From NCBI GenBank assembly GCA_916048095.2, contig OU696582.1:9457401-9521400 (forward strand): a stretch of 64,000 nucleotides of DNA. Reading direction: 5' to 3'. Every line of letters begins with the position of its first letter. Position 1 is the first letter of the stretch. Below the pieces are notes generated by a model. That model was not told the DNA's origin, did not search any database, and saw only the letters and a list, made by a program, of their open reading frames with translations. The position numbers and the translations under genes were made by a program. The DNA is from Sacculina carcini. Lineage: Eukaryota; Arthropoda; Thecostraca; Sacculinidae. Of the stretch, positions 46,855 through 60,334 are shown piece by piece.

Positions 46855-49280
46855 CCCTAAGTGTTACCTAAGTGTACCCTAAGTGTTACCTAAGTGTACA
46901 CTAAGTGTTACCTAAGTGTACCCTAAGTGTGCCCTAACTGTTACCTAAGTGTGCCCTAAGTGTAACCTAAGTGTTACCTAAGTGTGCCCTAAGTGTTACC
47001 TAAGTGTGCCTTAAGTGTTACCTAAGTGTTACCTAAGTGTGCCCTAAGTGTTACCTAAGTGTGCCCTAAGTGTTACCTAAGTGTGCCCTAAGTGTTACCT
47101 AAGTGTGCCCTAAGTGTGCCCTAAGTGTTACCTAAGTGTTACCTAAGTGTTACCTAAGTGTTACCTAAGTGTACCCTAAGTGTTACCAAGTGTTACCTAA
47201 GTGTTACCTAAGTGTGCCCTAAGTGTGCCCTAACTGTTACCTAAGTGTGCCCTAAGTGTTACCTAAGTGTGCCCTAAGTGTTACCTAAGTGTTACCTAAG
47301 TGTGCCCTAAGTGTTACCTAAGTGTGCCCTAAGTGTTACCTAAGTGTTACCTAAGTGTGCCCTAAGTGTTACCTAAGTGTGCCCTAAGTGTTACCTAAGT
47401 GTGCCCTAAGTGTTACCTAAGTGTGCCCTAAGTGTGCCCTAAGTGTTACCTAAGTGTACACTAAGTGTTACCTAAGTGTACCCTAAGTGTGCCCTAACTG
47501 TTACCTAAGTGTGCCCTAAGTGTTACCTAAGTGTTACCTAAGTGTGCCCTAACTGTTACCTAAGTGTGCCCTAAGTGTTACCTAAGTGTACCCTAAGTGT
47601 TACCTAAGTGTACACTAAGTGTTACCTAAGTGTACCCTAAGTGTGCCCTAACTGTTACCTAAGTGTGCCCTAAGTGTTACCTAAGTGTTACCTAAGTGTG
47701 CCCTAAGTGTTACCTAAGTGTGCCCTAAGTGTTACCTAAGTGTTACCTAAGTGTGCCCTAAGTGTTACCTAAGTGTGCCCTAAGTGTTACCTAAGTGTGC
47801 CCTAAGTGTTACCTAAGTGTGCCCTAAGTGTGCCCTAAGTGTTACCTAAGTGTTACCTAAGTGTTACCTAAGTGTTACCTAAGTGTACCCTAAGTGTTAC
47901 CAAGTGTTACCTAAGTGTTACCTAAGTGTGCCCTAAGTGTGCCCTAACTGTTACCTAAGTGTGCCCTAAGTGTTACCTAAGTGTGCCCTAAGTGTTACCT
48001 AAGTGTTACCTAAGTGTGCCCTAAGTGTTACCTAAGTGTGCCCTAAGTGTTACCTAAGTGTTACCTAAGTGTTACCTAAGTGTGCCCTAAGTGTTACCTA
48101 AGTGTGCCCTAAGTGTTACCTAAGTGTTACCTAAGTGTGCCCTAACTGTTACCTAAGTGTGCCCTAAGTGTTACCTAAGTGTGCCCTAAGTGTTACCTAA
48201 GTGTTACCTAAGTGTGCCCTAAGTGTTACCTAAGTGTGCCCTAAGTGTTACCTAAGTGTGCCCTAAGTGTTACCTAAGTGTGCCCTAAGTGTTACCTAAG
48301 TGTTACCTAAGTGTTACCTAAGTGTTACCTAAGTGTTACCTAAGTGTTACCTAAGTGTGCCCTAAGTGTGCCCTAAGTGTTACCTAAGTGTTACCTAAGT
48401 GTGCCCTAAGTGTTACCTAAGTGTGCCCTAAGTGTTACCTAAGTGTTACCTAAGTGTGCCCTAAGTGTTACCTAAGTGTGCCCTAAGTGTGCCCTAAGTG
48501 TTACCTAAGTGTACACTAAGTGTTACCTAAGTGTACCCTAAGTGTGCCCTAACTGTTACCTAAGTGTGCCCTAAGTGTTACCTAAGTGTTACCTAAGTGT
48601 GCCCTAACTGTTACCTAAGTGTGCCCTAAGTGTTACCTAAGTGTACCCTAAGTGTTACCTAAGTGTACACTAAGTGTTACCTAAGTGTACCCTAAGTGTG
48701 CCCTAACTGTTACCTAAGTGTGCCCTAAGTGTTACCTAAGTGTTACCTAAGTGTGCCCTAAGTGTTACCTAAGTGTGCCCTAAGTGTTACCTAAGTGTTA
48801 CCTAAGTGTGCCCTAAGTGTTACCTAAGTGTGCCCTAAGTGTTACCTAAGTGTGCCCTAAGTGTTACCTAAGTGTGCCCTAAGTGTGCCCTAAGTGTTAC
48901 CTAAGTGTTACCTAAGTGTTACCTAAGTGTTACCTAAGTGTACCCTAAGTGTTACCAAGTGTTACCTAAGTGTTACCTAAGTGTGCCCTAAGTGTGCCCT
49001 AACTGTTACCTAAGTGTGCCCTAAGTGTTACCTAAGTGTGCCCTAAGTGTTACCTAAGTGTTACCTAAGTGTGCCCTAAGTGTTACCTAAGTGTGCCCTA
49101 AGTGTTACCTAAGTGTTACCTAAGTGTTACCTAAGTGTGCCCTAAGTGTTACCTAAGTGTGCCCTAAGTGTTACCTAAGTGTTACCTAAGTGTGCCCTAA
49201 GTGTTACCTAAGTGTTACCTAAGTGTTACCTAAGTGTTACCTAAGTGTGCCCTAAGTGTTACCTAAGTGTGCCCTAAGTG
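46855..49280. repeat. Right-hand subfamily, upstream partial unit
   Basis: 46,855-48,369 is collinear with 51,755-53,269 at offset 4,900 (TACCAAG 47,187 and 52,087, 47,901 and 52,801). After a break near 48.37 kb the offset is 5,417 (ACA monomers 48,512 and 53,929; TACCAAG 48,956 and 54,373). A private TGTAACC occurs near 46,970. ACA cassettes occur 154 bp apart at 47,457 and 47,611 and at 48,512 and 48,666. Confidence 0.86.
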
Positions 49281-52200
49281 TTGCCTAAGTGTGCCCTAAG
49301 TGTTACCTAAGTGTGCCCTAAGTGTGCCCTAAGTGTTACCTAAGTGTGCCCTAACTGTTACCTAAGTGTGCCCTAAGTGTTACCTAAGGGTACCCTAAGT
49401 GTTACCTAAGTGTACCCTAAGTGTTACCTAAGTGTTACCTAAGTGTGCCCTAAGTGTTACCTAAGTGTTACCTAAGTGTGCCCTAAGTGTAGCCTAAGTG
49501 TAGCCTAAGTGTTACCTAAGTGTTACCTAAGTGTTACCTAAGTGTTACCTAAGTGTTACCTAAGTGTTACCTAAGTGTTACCTAAGTGTGCCCTAAGTGT
49601 TACCTAAGTGTGCCCCAAGTGTTACCTAAGTGTGCCCTAAGTGTTACCTAAGTGTGCCCTAAGTGTTACCTAAGTGTGCCCTAAGTGTTACCTAAGTGTT
49701 ACCTAACTGTTACCTAAGTGTGCCCTAAGTGTTACCTAAGTGTGCCCTAAGTGTTACCTAAGTGTGCCCTAAGTGTTACCTAAGTGTGCCCTAAGTGTTA
49801 CCTAAGTGTGCCCTAACTGTTACCTAAGTGTGCCCTAAGTGTACCCTAAGTGTTACCTAAGTGTACCCTAAGTGTTACCTAAGTGTACCCTAAGTGTGCC
49901 CTAACTGTTACCTAAGTGTGCCCTAAGTGTTACCTAAGTGTTACCTAAGTGTGCCCTAAGTGTTACCTAAGTGTGCCTTAAGTGTTACCTAAGTGTTACC
50001 TAAGTGTGCCCTAAGTGTTACCTAAGTGTGCCCTAAGTGTTACCTAAGTGTGCCCTAAGTGTTACCTAAGTGTGCCCTAAGTGTGCCCTAAGTGTTACCT
50101 AAGTGTTACCTAAGTGTTACCTAAGTGTTACCTAAGTGTACCCTAAGTGTTACCAAGTGTTACCTAAGTGTTACCTAAGTGTGCCCTAAGTGTGCCCTAA
50201 CTGTTACCTAAGTGTGCCCTAAGTGTTACCTAAGTGTGCCCTAAGTGTTACCTAAGTGTTACCTAAGTGTGCCCTAAGTGTTACCTAAGTGTGCCCTAAG
50301 TGTTACCTAAGTGTTACCTAAGTGTGCCCTAAGTGTTACCTAAGTGTGCCCTAAGTGTTACCTAAGTGTGCCCTAAGTGTTACCTAAGTGTGCCCTAAGT
50401 GTGCCCCAAGTGTTACCTAAGTGTACACTAAGTGTTACCTAAGTGTACCCTAAGTGTGCCCTAACTGTTACCTAAGTGTGCCCTAAGTGTTACCTAAGTG
50501 TTACCTAAGTGTGCCCTAACTGTTACCTAAGTGTGCCCTAAGTGTTACCTAAGTGTACCCTAAGTGTTACCTAAGTGTACACTAAGTGTTACCTAAGTGT
50601 ACCCTAAGTGTGCCCTAACTGTTACCTAAGTGTGCCCTAAGTGTTACCTAAGTGTTACCTAAGTGTGCCCTAAGTGTTACCTAAGTGTGCCCTAAGTGTT
50701 ACCTAAGTGTTACCTAAGTGTGCCCTAAGTGTTACCTAAGTGTGCCCTAAGTGTGCCCTAAGTGTTACCTAAGTGTACACTAAGTGTTACCTAAGTGTAC
50801 CCTAAGTGTGCCCTAACTGTTACCTAAGTGTGCCCTAAGTGTTACCTAAGTGTTACCTAAGTGTGCCCTAACTGTTACCTAAGTGTGCCCTAAGTGTTAC
50901 CTAAGTGTACCCTAAGTGTTACCTAAGTGTACACTAAGTGTTACCTAAGTGTACCCTAAGTGTGCCCTAACTGTTACCTAAGTGTGCCCTAAGTGTTACC
51001 TAAGTGTTACCTAAGTGTGCCCTAAGTGTTACCTAAGTGTGCCCTAAGTGTTACCTAAGTGTTACCTAAGTGTGCCCTAAGTGTTACCTAAGTGTGCCCT
51101 AAGTGTTACCTAAGTGTGCCCTAAGTGTTACCTAAGTGTGCCCTAAGTGTGCCCTAAGTGTGCCCTAAGTGTTACCTAAGTGTTACCTAAGTGTTACCTA
51201 AGTGTTACCTAAGTGTACCCTAAGTGTTACCAAGTGTTACCTAAGTGTGCCCTAAGTGTGCCCTAACTGTTACCTAAGTGTGCCCTAAGTGTTACCTAAG
51301 TGTGCCCTAAGTGTTACCTAAGTGTGCCCTAAGTGTTACCTAAGTGTTACCTAAGTGTGCCCTAAGTGTTACCTAAGTGTGCCCTAAGTGTTACCTAAGT
51401 GTTACCTAAGTGTTACCTAAGTGTGCCCTAAGTGTTACCTAAGTGTGCCCTAAGTGTTACCTAAGTGTTACCTAAGTGTGCCCTAAGTGTTACCTAAGTG
51501 TTACCTAAGTGTGCCCTAAGTGTTACCTAAGTGTGCCCTAAGTGTTGCCTAAGTGTGCTCTAAGTGTTACCTAAGTGTGCCCTAAGTGTTACCTAAGTGT
51601 GCCCTAAGTGTTACCTAAGTGTGCCCTAAGTGTTACCTAAGTGTGCCCTAAGTGTTACCTAAGTGTGCCCTAAGTGTGCCCTAAGTGTTACCTAAGTGTT
51701 ACCTAAGTGTTACCTAAGTGTTACCTAAGTGTACCCTAAGTGTTACCAAGTGTTACCTAAGTGTTACCTAAGTGTACCCTAAGTGTTACCTAAGTGTACA
51801 CTAAGTGTTACCTAAGTGTACCCTAAGTGTGCCCTAACTGTTACCTAAGTGTGCCCTAAGTGTTACCTAAGTGTTACCTAAGTGTGCCCTAAGTGTTACC
51901 TAAGTGTGCCCTAAGTGTTACCTAAGTGTTACCTAAGTGTGCCCTAAGTGTTACCTAAGTGTGCCCTAAGTGTTACCTAAGTGTGCCCTAAGTGTTACCT
52001 AAGTGTGCCCTAAGTGTGCCCTAAGTGTTACCTAAGTGTTACCTAAGTGTTACCTAAGTGTTACCTAAGTGTACCCTAAGTGTTACCAAGTGTTACCTAA
52101 GTGTTACCTAAGTGTGCCCTAAGTGTGCCCTAACTGTTACCTAAGTGTGCCCTAAGTGTTACCTAAGTGTGCCCTAAGTGTTACCTAAGTGTTACCTAAG

Positions 52201-54730
52201 TGTGCCCTAAGTGTTACCTAAGTGTGCCCTAAGTGTTACCTAAGTGTTACCTAAGTGTGCCCTAAGTGTTACCTAAGTGTGCCCTAAGTGTTACCTAAGT
52301 GTGCCCTAAGTGTTACCTAAGTGTGCCCTAAGTGTGCCCTAAGTGTTACCTAAGTGTACACTAAGTGTTACCTAAGTGTACCCTAAGTGTGCCCTAACTG
52401 TTACCTAAGTGTGCCCTAAGTGTTACCTAAGTGTTACCTAAGTGTGCCCTAACTGTTACCTAAGTGTGCCCTAAGTGTTACCTAAGTGTACCCTAAGTGT
52501 TACCTAAGTGTACACTAAGTGTTACCTAAGTGTACCCTAAGTGTGCCCTAACTGTTACCTAAGTGTGCCCTAAGTGTTACCTAAGTGTTACCTAAGTGTG
52601 CCCTAAGTGTTACCTAAGTGTGCCCTAAGTGTTACCTAAGTGTTACCTAAGTGTGCCCTAAGTGTTACCTAAGTGTGCCCTAAGTGTTACCTAAGTGTGC
52701 CCTAAGTGTTACCTAAGTGTGCCCTAAGTGTGCCCTAAGTGTTACCTAAGTGTTACCTAAGTGTTACCTAAGTGTTACCTAAGTGTACCCTAAGTGTTAC
52801 CAAGTGTTACCTAAGTGTTACCTAAGTGTGCCCTAAGTGTGCCCTAACTGTTACCTAAGTGTGCCCTAAGTGTTACCTAAGTGTGCCCTAAGTGTTACCT
52901 AAGTGTTACCTAAGTGTGCCCTAAGTGTTACCTAAGTGTGCCCTAAGTGTTACCTAAGTGTTACCTAAGTGTTACCTAAGTGTGCCCTAAGTGTTACCTA
53001 AGTGTGCCCTAAGTGTTACCTAAGTGTTACCTAAGTGTGCCCTAACTGTTACCTAAGTGTGCCCTAAGTGTTACCTAAGTGTGCCCTAAGTGTTACCTAA
53101 GTGTTACCTAAGTGTGCCCTAAGTGTTACCTAAGTGTGCCCTAAGTGTTACCTAAGTGTGCCCTAAGTGTTACCTAAGTGTGCCCTAAGTGTTACCTAAG
53201 TGTTACCTAAGTGTTACCTAAGTGTTACCTAAGTGTTACCTAAGTGTTACCTAAGTGTGCCCTAAGTGTTACCTAAGTGTGCCCTAACTGTTACCTAAGT
53301 GTGCCCTAAGTGTTACCTAAGTGTTACCTAAGTGTTACCTAAGTGTTACCTAAGTGTGCCCTAAGTGTGCCCTAACTGTTACCTAAGTGTGCCCTAAGTG
53401 TTACCTAAGTGTTACCTATGTGTGCCCTAAGTGTTACCTAAGTGTGCCCTAAGTGTTACCTAAGTGTGCCCTAAGTGTTACCTAAGTGTGCCCTAAGTGT
53501 GCCCTAAGTGTTACCTAAGTGTGCCCTAAGTGTTACCTAAGTGTGCCCTAAGTGTTACCTAAGTGTGCCCTAAGTGTTACCTAAGTGTGCCCTAAGTGTG
53601 CCCTAAGTGTTACCTAAGTGTGCCCTAAGTGTTACCTAAGTGTGCCCTAAGTGTTACCTAAGTGTGCCCTAACTGTTACCTAAGTGTGCCCTAAGTGTTA
53701 CCTAAGTGTGCCCTAAGTGTTACCTAAGTGTGCCCTAAGTGTTACCTAAGTGTGCCCTAAGTGTTACCTAAGTGTGCCCTAAGTGTGCCCTAAGTGTTAC
53801 CTAAGTGTTACCTAAGTGTGCCCTAAGTGTTACCTAAGTGTGCCCTAAGTGTTACCTAAGTGTTACCTAAGTGTGCCCTAAGTGTTACCTAAGTGTGCCC
53901 TAAGTGTGCCCTAAGTGTTACCTAAGTGTACACTAAGTGTTACCTAAGTGTACCCTAAGTGTGCCCTAACTGTTACCTAAGTGTGCCCTAAGTGTTACCT
54001 AAGTGTTACCTAAGTGTGCCCTAACTGTTACCTAAGTGTGCCCTAAGTGTTACCTAAGTGTACCCTAAGTGTTACCTAAGTGTACACTAAGTGTTACCTA
54101 AGTGTACCCTAAGTGTGCCCTAACTGTTACCTAAGTGTGCCCTAAGTGTTACCTAAGTGTTACCTAAGTGTGCCCTAAGTGTTACCTAAGTGTGCCCTAA
54201 GTGTTACCTAAGTGTTACCTAAGTGTGCCCTAAGTGTTACCTAAGTGTGCCCTAAGTGTTACCTAAGTGTGCCCTAAGTGTTACCTAAGTGTGCCCTAAG
54301 TGTGCCCTAAGTGTTACCTAAGTGTTACCTAAGTGTTACCTAAGTGTTACCTAAGTGTACCCTAAGTGTTACCAAGTGTTACCTAAGTGTTACCTAAGTG
54401 TGCCCTAAGTGTGCCCTAACTGTTACCTAAGTGTGCCCTAAGTGTTACCTAAGTGTGCCCTAAGTGTTACCTAAGTGTTACCTAAGTGTGCCCTAAGTGT
54501 TACCTAAGTGTGCCCTAAGTGTTACCTAAGTGTTACCTAAGTGTTACCTAAGTGTGCCCTAAGTGTTACCTAAGTGTGCCCTAAGTGTTACCTAAGTGTT
54601 ACCTAAGTGTGCCCTAAGTGTTACCTAAGTGTTACCTAAGTGTTACCTAAGTGTGCCCTAAGTGTTACCTAAGTGTGCCCTAAGTGTTACCTAAGTGTGC
54701 CCTAAGTGTTACCTAAGTGTGCCCTAAGTG
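49281..54730. repeat. 5,450-bp higher-order repeat, copy 1
   Basis: Unit phased on the GTTGCC variant. GTTGCC 49,281 and 54,731, GCCCCAAG 49,612 and 55,062, GCCCCAAG 50,403 and 55,853, and TACCAAG 50,154 and 55,604 are all 5,450 bp apart. Six 10-bp monomers lie inside (50,154; 51,231; 51,747; 52,087; 52,801; 54,373), and 490 x 11 + 6 x 10 = 5,450, so the length is fully accounted for. It holds two 154-bp ACA sub-units (50,776 and 50,930) and a second GTTGCC followed by GCTCTAA at 51,545. Confidence 0.93.
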
Positions 54731-57700
54731 TTGCCTAAGTGTGCCCTAAGTGTTACCTAAGTGTGCCCTAAGTGTGCCCTAAGTGTTACCTAAGTGTGCC
54801 CTAACTGTTACCTAAGTGTGCCCTAAGTGTTACCTAAGTGTACCCTAAGTGTTACCTAAGTGTACCCTAAGTGTTACCTAAGTGTTACCTAAGTGTGCCC
54901 TAAGTGTTACCTAAGTGTTACCTAAGTGTGCCCTAAGTGTAGCCTAAGTGTAGCCTAAGTGTTACCTAAGTGTTACCTAAGTGTTACCTAAGTGTTACCT
55001 AAGTGTTACCTAAGTGTTACCTAAGTGTTACCTAAGTGTGCCCTAAGTGTTACCTAAGTGTGCCCCAAGTGTTACCTAAGTGTGCCCTAAGTGTTACCTA
55101 AGTGTGCCCTAAGTGTTACCTAAGTGTGCCCTAAGTGTTACCTAAGTGTTACCTAACTGTTACCTAAGTGTGCCCTAAGTGTTACCTAAGTGTGCCCTAA
55201 GTGTTACCTAAGTGTGCCCTAAGTGTTACCTAAGTGTGCCCTAAGTGTTACCTAAGTGTGCCCTAACTGTTACCTAAGTGTGCCCTAAGTGTACCCTAAG
55301 TGTTACCTAAGTGTACACTAAGTGTTACCTAAGTGTACCCTAAGTGTGCCCTAACTGTTACCTAAGTGTGCCCTAAGTGTTACCTAAGTGTTACCTAAGT
55401 GTGCCCTAAGTGTTACCTAAGTGTGCCTTAAGTGTTACCTAAGTGTTACCTAAGTGTGCCCTAAGTGTTACCTAAGTGTGCCCTAAGTGTTACCTAAGTG
55501 TGCCCTAAGTGTTACCTAAGTGTGCCCTAAGTGTGCCCTAAGTGTTACCTAAGTGTTACCTAAGTGTTACCTAAGTGTTACCTAAGTGTACCCTAAGTGT
55601 TACCAAGTGTTACCTAAGTGTTACCTAAGTGTGCCCTAAGTGTGCCCTAACTGTTACCTAAGTGTGCCCTAAGTGTTACCTAAGTGTGCCCTAAGTGTTA
55701 CCTAAGTGTTACCTAAGTGTGCCCTAAGTGTTACCTAAGTGTGCCCTAAGTGTTACCTAAGTGTTACCTAAGTGTGCCCTAAGTGTTACCTAAGTGTGCC
55801 CTAAGTGTTACCTAAGTGTGCCCTAAGTGTTACCTAAGTGTGCCCTAAGTGTGCCCCAAGTGTTACCTAAGTGTACCCTAAGTGTTACCTAAGTGTACCC
55901 TAAGTGTGCCCTAACTGTTACCTAAGTGTGCCCTAAGTGTTACCTAAGTGTTACCTAAGTGTGCCCTAACTGTTACCTAAGTGTGCCCTAAGTGTTACCT
56001 AAGTGTACCCTAAGTGTTACCTAAGTGTACACTAAGTGTTACCTAAGTGTACCCTAAGTGTGCCCTAACTGTTACCTAAGTGTGCCCTAAGTGTTACCTA
56101 AGTGTTACCTAAGTGTGCCCTAAGTGTTACCTAAGTGTGCCCTAAGTGTTACCTAAGTGTTACCTAAGTGTGCCCTAAGTGTTACCTAAGTGTGCCCTAA
56201 GTGTGCCCTAAGTGTTACCTAAGTGTACACTAAGTGTTACCTAAGTGTACCCTAAGTGTGCCCTAACTGTTACCTAAGTGTGCCCTAAGTGTTACCTAAG
56301 TGTTACCTAAGTGTGCCCTAACTGTTACCTAAGTGTGCCCTAAGTGTTACCTAAGTGTACCCTAAGTGTTACCTAAGTGTACACTAAGTGTTACCTAAGT
56401 GTACCCTAAGTGTGCCCTAACTGTTACCTAAGTGTGCCCTAAGTGTTACCTAAGTGTTACCTAAGTGTGCCCTAACTGTTACCTAAGTGTGCCCTAAGTG
56501 TTACCTAAGTGTACCCTAAGTGTTACCTAAGTGTACACTAAGTGTTACCTAAGTGTACCCTAAGTGTGCCCTAACTGTTACCTAAGTGTGCCCTAAGTGT
56601 TACCTAAGTGTTACCTAAGTGTGCCCTAAGTGTTACCTAAGTGTGCCCTAAGTGTTACCTAAGTGTTACCTAAGTGTGCCCTAAGTGTTACCTAAGTGTG
56701 CCCTAAGTGTTACCTAAGTGTGCCCTAAGTGTTACCTAAGTGTGCCCTAAGTGTGCCCTAAGTGTGCCCTAAGTGTTACCTAAGTGTTACCTAAGTGTTA
56801 CCTAAGTGTTACCTAAGTGTACCCTAAGTGTTACCAAGTGTTACCTAAGTGTGCCCTAAGTGTGCCCTAACTGTTACCTAAGTGTGCCCTAAGTGTTACC
56901 TAAGTGTGCCCTAAGTGTTACCTAAGTGTGCCCTAAGTGTTACCTAAGTGTTACCTAAGTGTGCCCTAAGTGTTACCTAAGTGTGCCCTAAGTGTTACCT
57001 AAGTGTTACCTAAGTGTTACCTAAGTGTGCCCTAAGTGTTACCTAAGTGTGCCCTAAGTGTTACCTAAGTGTTACCTAAGTGTGCCCTAAGTGTTACCTA
57101 AGTGTTACCTAAGTGTGCCCTAAGTGTTACCTAAGTGTGCCCTAAGTGTTGCCTAAGTGTGCTCTAAGTGTTACCTAAGTGTGCCCTAAGTGTTACCTAA
57201 GTGTGCCCTAAGTGTTACCTAAGTGTGCCCTAAGTGTTACCTAAGTGTGCCCTAAGTGTTACCTAAGTGTGCCCTAAGTGTGCCCTAAGTGTTACCTAAG
57301 TGTTACCTAAGTGTTACCTAAGTGTTACCTAAGTGTACCCTAAGTGTTACCAAGTGTTACCTAAGTGTTACCTAAGTGTACCCTAAGTGTTACCTAAGTG
57401 TACACTAAGTGTTACCTAAGTGTACCCTAAGTGTGCCCTAACTGTTACCTAAGTGTGCCCTAAGTGTTACCTAAGTGTTACCTAAGTGTGCCCTAAGTGT
57501 TACCTAAGTGTGCCCTAAGTGTTACCTAAGTGTTACCTAAGTGTGCCCTAAGTGTTACCTAAGTGTGCCCTAAGTGTTACCTAAGTGTGCCCTAAGTGTT
57601 ACCTAAGTGTGCCCTAAGTGTGCCCTAAGTGTTACCTAAGTGTTACCTAAGTGTTACCTAAGTGTTACCTAAGTGTACCCTAAGTGTTACCAAGTGTTAC

Positions 57701-60334
57701 CTAAGTGTTACCTAAGTGTGCCCTAAGTGTGCCCTAACTGTTACCTAAGTGTGCCCTAAGTGTTACCTAAGTGTGCCCTAAGTGTTACCTAAGTGTTACC
57801 TAAGTGTGCCCTAAGTGTTACCTAAGTGTGCCCTAAGTGTTACCTAAGTGTTACCTAAGTGTGCCCTAAGTGTTACCTAAGTGTGCCCTAAGTGTTACCT
57901 AAGTGTGCCCTAAGTGTTACCTAAGTGTGCCCTAAGTGTGCCCTAAGTGTTACCTAAGTGTACACTAAGTGTTACCTAAGTGTACCCTAAGTGTGCCCTA
58001 ACTGTTACCTAAGTGTGCCCTAAGTGTTACCTAAGTGTTACCTAAGTGTGCCCTAACTGTTACCTAAGTGTGCCCTAAGTGTTACCTAAGTGTACCCTAA
58101 GTGTTACCTAAGTGTACACTAAGTGTTACCTAAGTGTACCCTAAGTGTGCCCTAACTGTTACCTAAGTGTGCCCTAAGTGTTACCTAAGTGTTACCTAAG
58201 TGTGCCCTAAGTGTTACCTAAGTGTGCCCTAAGTGTTACCTAAGTGTTACCTAAGTGTGCCCTAAGTGTTACCTAAGTGTGCCCTAAGTGTTACCTAAGT
58301 GTGCCCTAAGTGTTACCTAAGTGTGCCCTAAGTGTGCCCTAAGTGTTACCTAAGTGTTACCTAAGTGTTACCTAAGTGTTACCTAAGTGTACCCTAAGTG
58401 TTACCAAGTGTTACCTAAGTGTTACCTAAGTGTGCCCTAAGTGTGCCCTAACTGTTACCTAAGTGTGCCCTAAGTGTTACCTAAGTGTGCCCTAAGTGTT
58501 ACCTAAGTGTTACCTAAGTGTGCCCTAAGTGTTACCTAAGTGTGCCCTAAGTGTTACCTAAGTGTTACCTAAGTGTTACCTAAGTGTGCCCTAAGTGTTA
58601 CCTAAGTGTGCCCTAAGTGTTACCTAAGTGTTACCTAAGTGTGCCCTAACTGTTACCTAAGTGTGCCCTAAGTGTTACCTAAGTGTGCCCTAAGTGTTAC
58701 CTAAGTGTTACCTAAGTGTGCCCTAAGTGTTACCTAAGTGTGCCCTAAGTGTTACCTAAGTGTGCCCTAAGTGTTACCTAAGTGTGCCCTAAGTGTTACC
58801 TAAGTGTTACCTAAGTGTTACCTAAGTGTTACCTAAGTGTTACCTAAGTGTTACCTAAGTGTGCCCTAAGTGTTACCTAAGTGTGCCCTAACTGTTACCT
58901 AAGTGTGCCCTAAGTGTTACCTAAGTGTTACCTAAGTGTTACCTAAGTGTTACCTAAGTGTGCCCTAAGTGTGCCCTAACTGTTACCTAAGTGTGCCCTA
59001 AGTGTTACCTAAGTGTTACCTATGTGTGCCCTAAGTGTTACCTAAGTGTGCCCTAAGTGTTACCTAAGTGTGCCCTAAGTGTTACCTAAGTGTGCCCTAA
59101 GTGTGCCCTAAGTGTTACCTAAGTGTGCCCTAAGTGTTACCTAAGTGTGCCCTAAGTGTTACCTAAGTGTGCCCTAAGTGTTACCTAAGTGTGCCCTAAG
59201 TGTGCCCTAAGTGTTACCTAAGTGTGCCCTAAGTGTTACCTAAGTGTGCCCTAAGTGTTACCTAAGTGTGCCCTAACTGTTACCTAAGTGTGCCCTAAGT
59301 GTTACCTAAGTGTGCCCTAAGTGTTACCTAAGTGTGCCCTAAGTGTTACCTAAGTGTGCCCTAAGTGTTACCTAAGTGTGCCCTAAGTGTGCCCTAAGTG
59401 TTACCTAAGTGTTACCTAAGTGTGCCCTAAGTGTTACCTAAGTGTGCCCTAAGTGTTACCTAAGTGTTACCTAAGTGTGCCCTAAGTGTTACCTAAGTGT
59501 GCCCTAAGTGTGCCCTAAGTGTTACCTAAGTGTACACTAAGTGTTACCTAAGTGTACCCTAAGTGTGCCCTAACTGTTACCTAAGTGTGCCCTAAGTGTT
59601 ACCTAAGTGTTACCTAAGTGTGCCCTAACTGTTACCTAAGTGTGCCCTAAGTGTTACCTAAGTGTACCCTAAGTGTTACCTAAGTGTACACTAAGTGTTA
59701 CCTAAGTGTACCCTAAGTGTGCCCTAACTGTTACCTAAGTGTGCCCTAAGTGTTACCTAAGTGTTACCTAAGTGTGCCCTAAGTGTTACCTAAGTGTGCC
59801 CTAAGTGTTACCTAAGTGTTACCTAAGTGTGCCCTAAGTGTTACCTAAGTGTGCCCTAAGTGTTACCTAAGTGTGCCCTAAGTGTTACCTAAGTGTGCCC
59901 TAAGTGTGCCCTAAGTGTTACCTAAGTGTTACCTAAGTGTTACCTAAGTGTTACCTAAGTGTACCCTAAGTGTTACCAAGTGTTACCTAAGTGTTACCTA
60001 AGTGTGCCCTAAGTGTGCCCTAACTGTTACCTAAGTGTGCCCTAAGTGTTACCTAAGTGTGCCCTAAGTGTTACCTAAGTGTTACCTAAGTGTGCCCTAA
60101 GTGTTACCTAAGTGTGCCCTAAGTGTTACCTAAGTGTTACCTAAGTGTTACCTAAGTGTGCCCTAAGTGTTACCTAAGTGTGCCCTAAGTGTTACCTAAG
60201 TGTTACCTAAGTGTGCCCTAAGTGTTACCTAAGTGTTACCTAAGTGTTACCTAAGTGTGCCCTAAGTGTTACCTAAGTGTGCCCTAAGTGTTACCTAAGT
60301 GTGCCCTAAGTGTTACCTAAGTGTGCCCTAAGTG
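54731..60334. repeat. 5,450-bp higher-order repeat, copy 2, enlarged to 5,604 bp
   Basis: Offset to copy 3 is 5,604 for GTTGCC (54,731 and 60,335), GCCCCAAG (55,062 and 60,666; 55,853 and 61,457) and TACCAAG (54,373 and 59,977; 55,604 and 61,208). The extra 154 bp (14 monomers) is a third tandem ACA sub-unit. TATGTG (53,417 and 59,021) and CTAACTG (53,284 and 58,888) show that the 5,604 offset extends upstream of the chosen phase point. Confidence 0.92.
56226..56687. repeat. 154-bp sub-repeat, three copies here
   Basis: ACA monomers at 56,226, 56,380 and 56,534 are exactly 154 bp (14 monomers) apart. The same place in copy 1 has two (50,776 and 50,930) and in copy 3 two (61,830 and 61,984). 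The unit runs ACC, TAC, ACA, TAC, ACC, GCC, then a CTG-start TAC monomer and further TAC and GCC. Two-copy versions also occur at 47,457, 48,512, 53,929, 59,533 and 63,335. This is the clearest copy-number difference in the window. Confidence 0.9.
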
